64,000 nucleotides of DNA, from contig LT598458.1 in the NCBI GenBank assembly GCA_900074725.1, positions 62,001 to 126,000 on the forward strand, given 5' to 3'. Position numbers and translations under genes: made by a program. The stretch comes from Lachancea dasiensis (taxonomy: Eukaryota > Ascomycota > Saccharomycetes > Saccharomycetales > Saccharomycetaceae). The notes under the pieces are model-generated. The model was not told where the DNA came from. It was given only the letters and a program-made list of their open reading frames with translations, and did not search any database. Shown piece by piece: positions 63,201 to 64,000 of the stretch; the stretch's first letter is position 1; the number at the start of each line of letters is the position of its first letter.

Positions 63201-64000
63201 AGTAAAAACGTCAAATTGGTTCGAGAAGGCTTGCTTCGAAACTATTTTCGGGATGTTAAACTTCAATATCTTGAAATTATTCAGGACGCATAACTGGTTA
63301 TCCCCATAGAGGATAAAGGTAACGAACTCGGTGCATGAAAGCTGTTTCACGTCTTGCACAAAAGGTGGCAGTTTCGTCATCATAGGACTTGCAACCACTT
63401 TGCCCTTGTGACCCATAAATTCTGAGTTACAATCATCGTTGCAACTTTTTGATGTTCCCATTTGGCCCACATTCAGTCCCCAGCAATATAGATTATTTTG
63501 ATCGTCAAGAAGACAGGAATGAACCTTAGAACAACTTACGAACTTTGCGCTCGAAGAAAAAGTTTTCTTCCAAGGGGAGCTGCCTACCTTTTTTGGTTTT
63601 GTACTGCATGTGTTATCCAATGCCGAAAAATCAGTCTTTTTACAATTGACAGATGTAGTGGAGTAGCCCAGTTGAGAAAAGCGGTTCCATCCCCAAGTCA
63701 AAACTTCGCCACCTGTCGTCAGTACAATGGAATGGTGGTCACTGCTATCTAGCTGATGGACTCGATGGAAATCCAGCTCGACTTTCGTGTGACACAGATT
63801 AGATAACTGGGTGCTGCCATTTCCAAGTCTCCCTCTGCTTCCGTTTCCTGCTGTAAGAACATCACCATCAGCGGTCAGTATGAGCGAGTGGTATCTTCTC
63901 ATCATGACAATTTTGAACCGAGCCCTGTACCGTGGATCGAAAGCTGACAGCGTGTATTCATTGAACTTGAACAGTTCTTGCCTATCTTCAGAATCGCCGG
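60225..64000 (-). CDS. IBtk-like protein with RCC1 repeats and two BTB domains (5' partial)
   Basis: At least 1257 residues; the frame stays open to the right edge, so the ATG at 63905 is not the true start. RCC1-type repeats come first (AGNGSRGRLGNGS, GWNRFSQLG, CWGLNVGQMG). A divergent BTB domain (FSQFDVIFVDRATYRYIGAC) and a better one (CPDVKVRLSGENVVEVHSFMLQSRS, cut here to separate motifs CPDVKVRL and EVHSFMLQ) follow. The long Ser-rich tail includes ERFAKWWAEESEKVQQQL. This order matches inhibitor-of-Btk/S. pombe Btb3-like proteins, Cul3 ubiquitin-ligase adaptors in animals. I know no S. cerevisiae counterpart; function here is open. Confidence 0.82.
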   Translation of the reverse strand, partial: GDSEDRQELFKFNEYTLSAFDPRYRARFKIVMMRRYHSLILTADGDVLTAGNGSRGRLGNGSTQLSNLCHTKVELDFHRVHQLDSSDHHSIVLTTGGEVLTWGWNRFSQLGYSTTSVNCKKTDFSALDNTCSTKPKKVGSSPWKKTFSSSAKFVSCSKVHSCLLDDQNNLYCWGLNVGQMGTSKSCNDDCNSEFMGHKGKVVASPMMTKLPPFVQDVKQLSCTEFVTFILYGDNQLCVLNNFKILKFNIPKIVSKQAFSNQFDVFTPNSLSKKNRVVKIKSTHSHGNNLCVLYESGSIGILQSSYLHSSAHGWSKLPNSLPITQNWVPHYGWNKCLDFDVSTDGQVILCTVGGCIYKATTGSSFSFKQFKNNKLISGKVTMVSCDSRFSSFAVIKDEIDMIPTAFPKQNLYNDISSFSPLTMASAPSKKLNSEPLSYRTQKREASSYILENFVKGRVHESKDSPSSPHYEAEYTGAEPTTGDQLWKLFQNRWARADQPTHREYLAKGLSREWEPTLTGSVDFSQFDVIFVDRATYRYIGACHRILLEARVPLLVASLAEFGMFSPKNDSGISFQLKGELYPTNGKTVVEVSSGRLIPESLCYALHYLYTDSVPTVSNLPGTTKKKDLETSIKIFVKALDLHLSTFRGDQLSFALSKILDHSLGSGNSLLRTCPDVKVRLSGENVVEVHSFMLQSRSAYFATLFSENWAKRVRHTAEINMPHVSHNEMTCILKYIHGISFQDLFTHCHFTDYKSFVNFVLGVIQVSDEWMMADLKYYLETTLIDYIDASTVMVILVNAHRLLSKTLLIECCWFIHHNIGLLFSEENSKIIEEFFDSHLWAYLEGFISRAKVINGKAISNTSYEDENQMDHLISLFQESRPKFNDIFMNPSDRFEPSFDLGLPLKRPTGAKLSTDRRRSSSNRKASLSQEDLINVRRPSSNSAEARGLEIAGLDFSLLTKYNEEAIGHDFSDLDDQGFVTVGKSRRRASKNRNDEASIADEWGPSVSGKENPRDSLNMAKFEGPTSSIIKEYPLDTESRVKASTTKLTRQTMFPSLSNTSQGPPAAPSPRPSSADGSKSNSATFSGVKKLSQKERIKLAAETNTDPPIEKKAVWGGNSSRKSFAATQTLNAASSAKFPSLSKSLKEQNIKKKPSSVGLTSMGESSAIPLYLANAKTSPPKPARSLKDAIEEERFAKWWAEESEKVQQQLKNQETEVPQNGQGTSNADRSFGTGGSKERYKAGRSRKPLKKERPGAKAAI

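Overview
The window is nuclear DNA of a budding yeast (Saccharomycetaceae) that did not go through the whole-genome duplication. Genes are compact and mostly intron-free. The few introns have yeast signals (GTATGT or GTAAGT, TACTAAC-type branch points, YAG). Gene order interleaves single copies of genes that in Saccharomyces cerevisiae are split between two sister segments. The left block (1-24.5 kb) zips S. cerevisiae chromosomes XIII (YMR154-YMR140) and IV (YDL089-YDL081). The right block (28-60 kb) zips chromosomes XIII (YMR244-YMR239) and XV (YOR316-YOR304). A Lachancea-like species is my best guess, from this order, a dihydropyrimidinase gene and a tRNA-Ala(CGC); the species itself is inference.

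Left block: RIM13 (5' end outside the window), NUR1, NUP53/ASM4, LUC7, IMP1, SWP1, the overlapping LDO45/LDO16 gene, a GIY-YIG (T5orf172-type) gene, a dienelactone hydrolase, TIF34, an external NADH dehydrogenase (NDE), SUB2, FDO1, the divergent ribosomal pair RPS16/RPL13, RPP1A and SIP5. Then come a class-III aminotransferase and a tRNA-Ala(CGC), where the shared order breaks.

Right block: COA6, an HSP30-like gene, a SUN-family cell-wall gene, ZRC1/COT1, SFG1, the perilipin-like SPS4, RPL20, DGK1, NOP58, SNU66, tRNA-Ala(AGC), SLY41, YHM2, RRG7, BIL1, CUS1, dihydropyrimidinase (PYD2), RNT1, ISW2 and an IBtk-like RCC1/BTB gene that runs off the right end.

Most striking observation: the GIY-YIG gene can be read from a sensible ATG only through an exact CTT-AGG-C heptamer, the +1 programmed frameshift site known from Ty1 and ABP140. 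The shift joins the first cysteine of a Cys/His cluster to the rest of the protein. Other points of note are a split-start-codon intron in RPL20, a 62-nt intron in PYD2 that restores its N-terminus, an LDO45/LDO16 nested splice architecture, and ribosomal-protein promoters that combine Homol-D, Tbf1-like or Rap1 sites with GC-rich islands sharing a CTAGGCAGAG motif.

No retroelement, LTR, CRISPR array or centromere was recognised.
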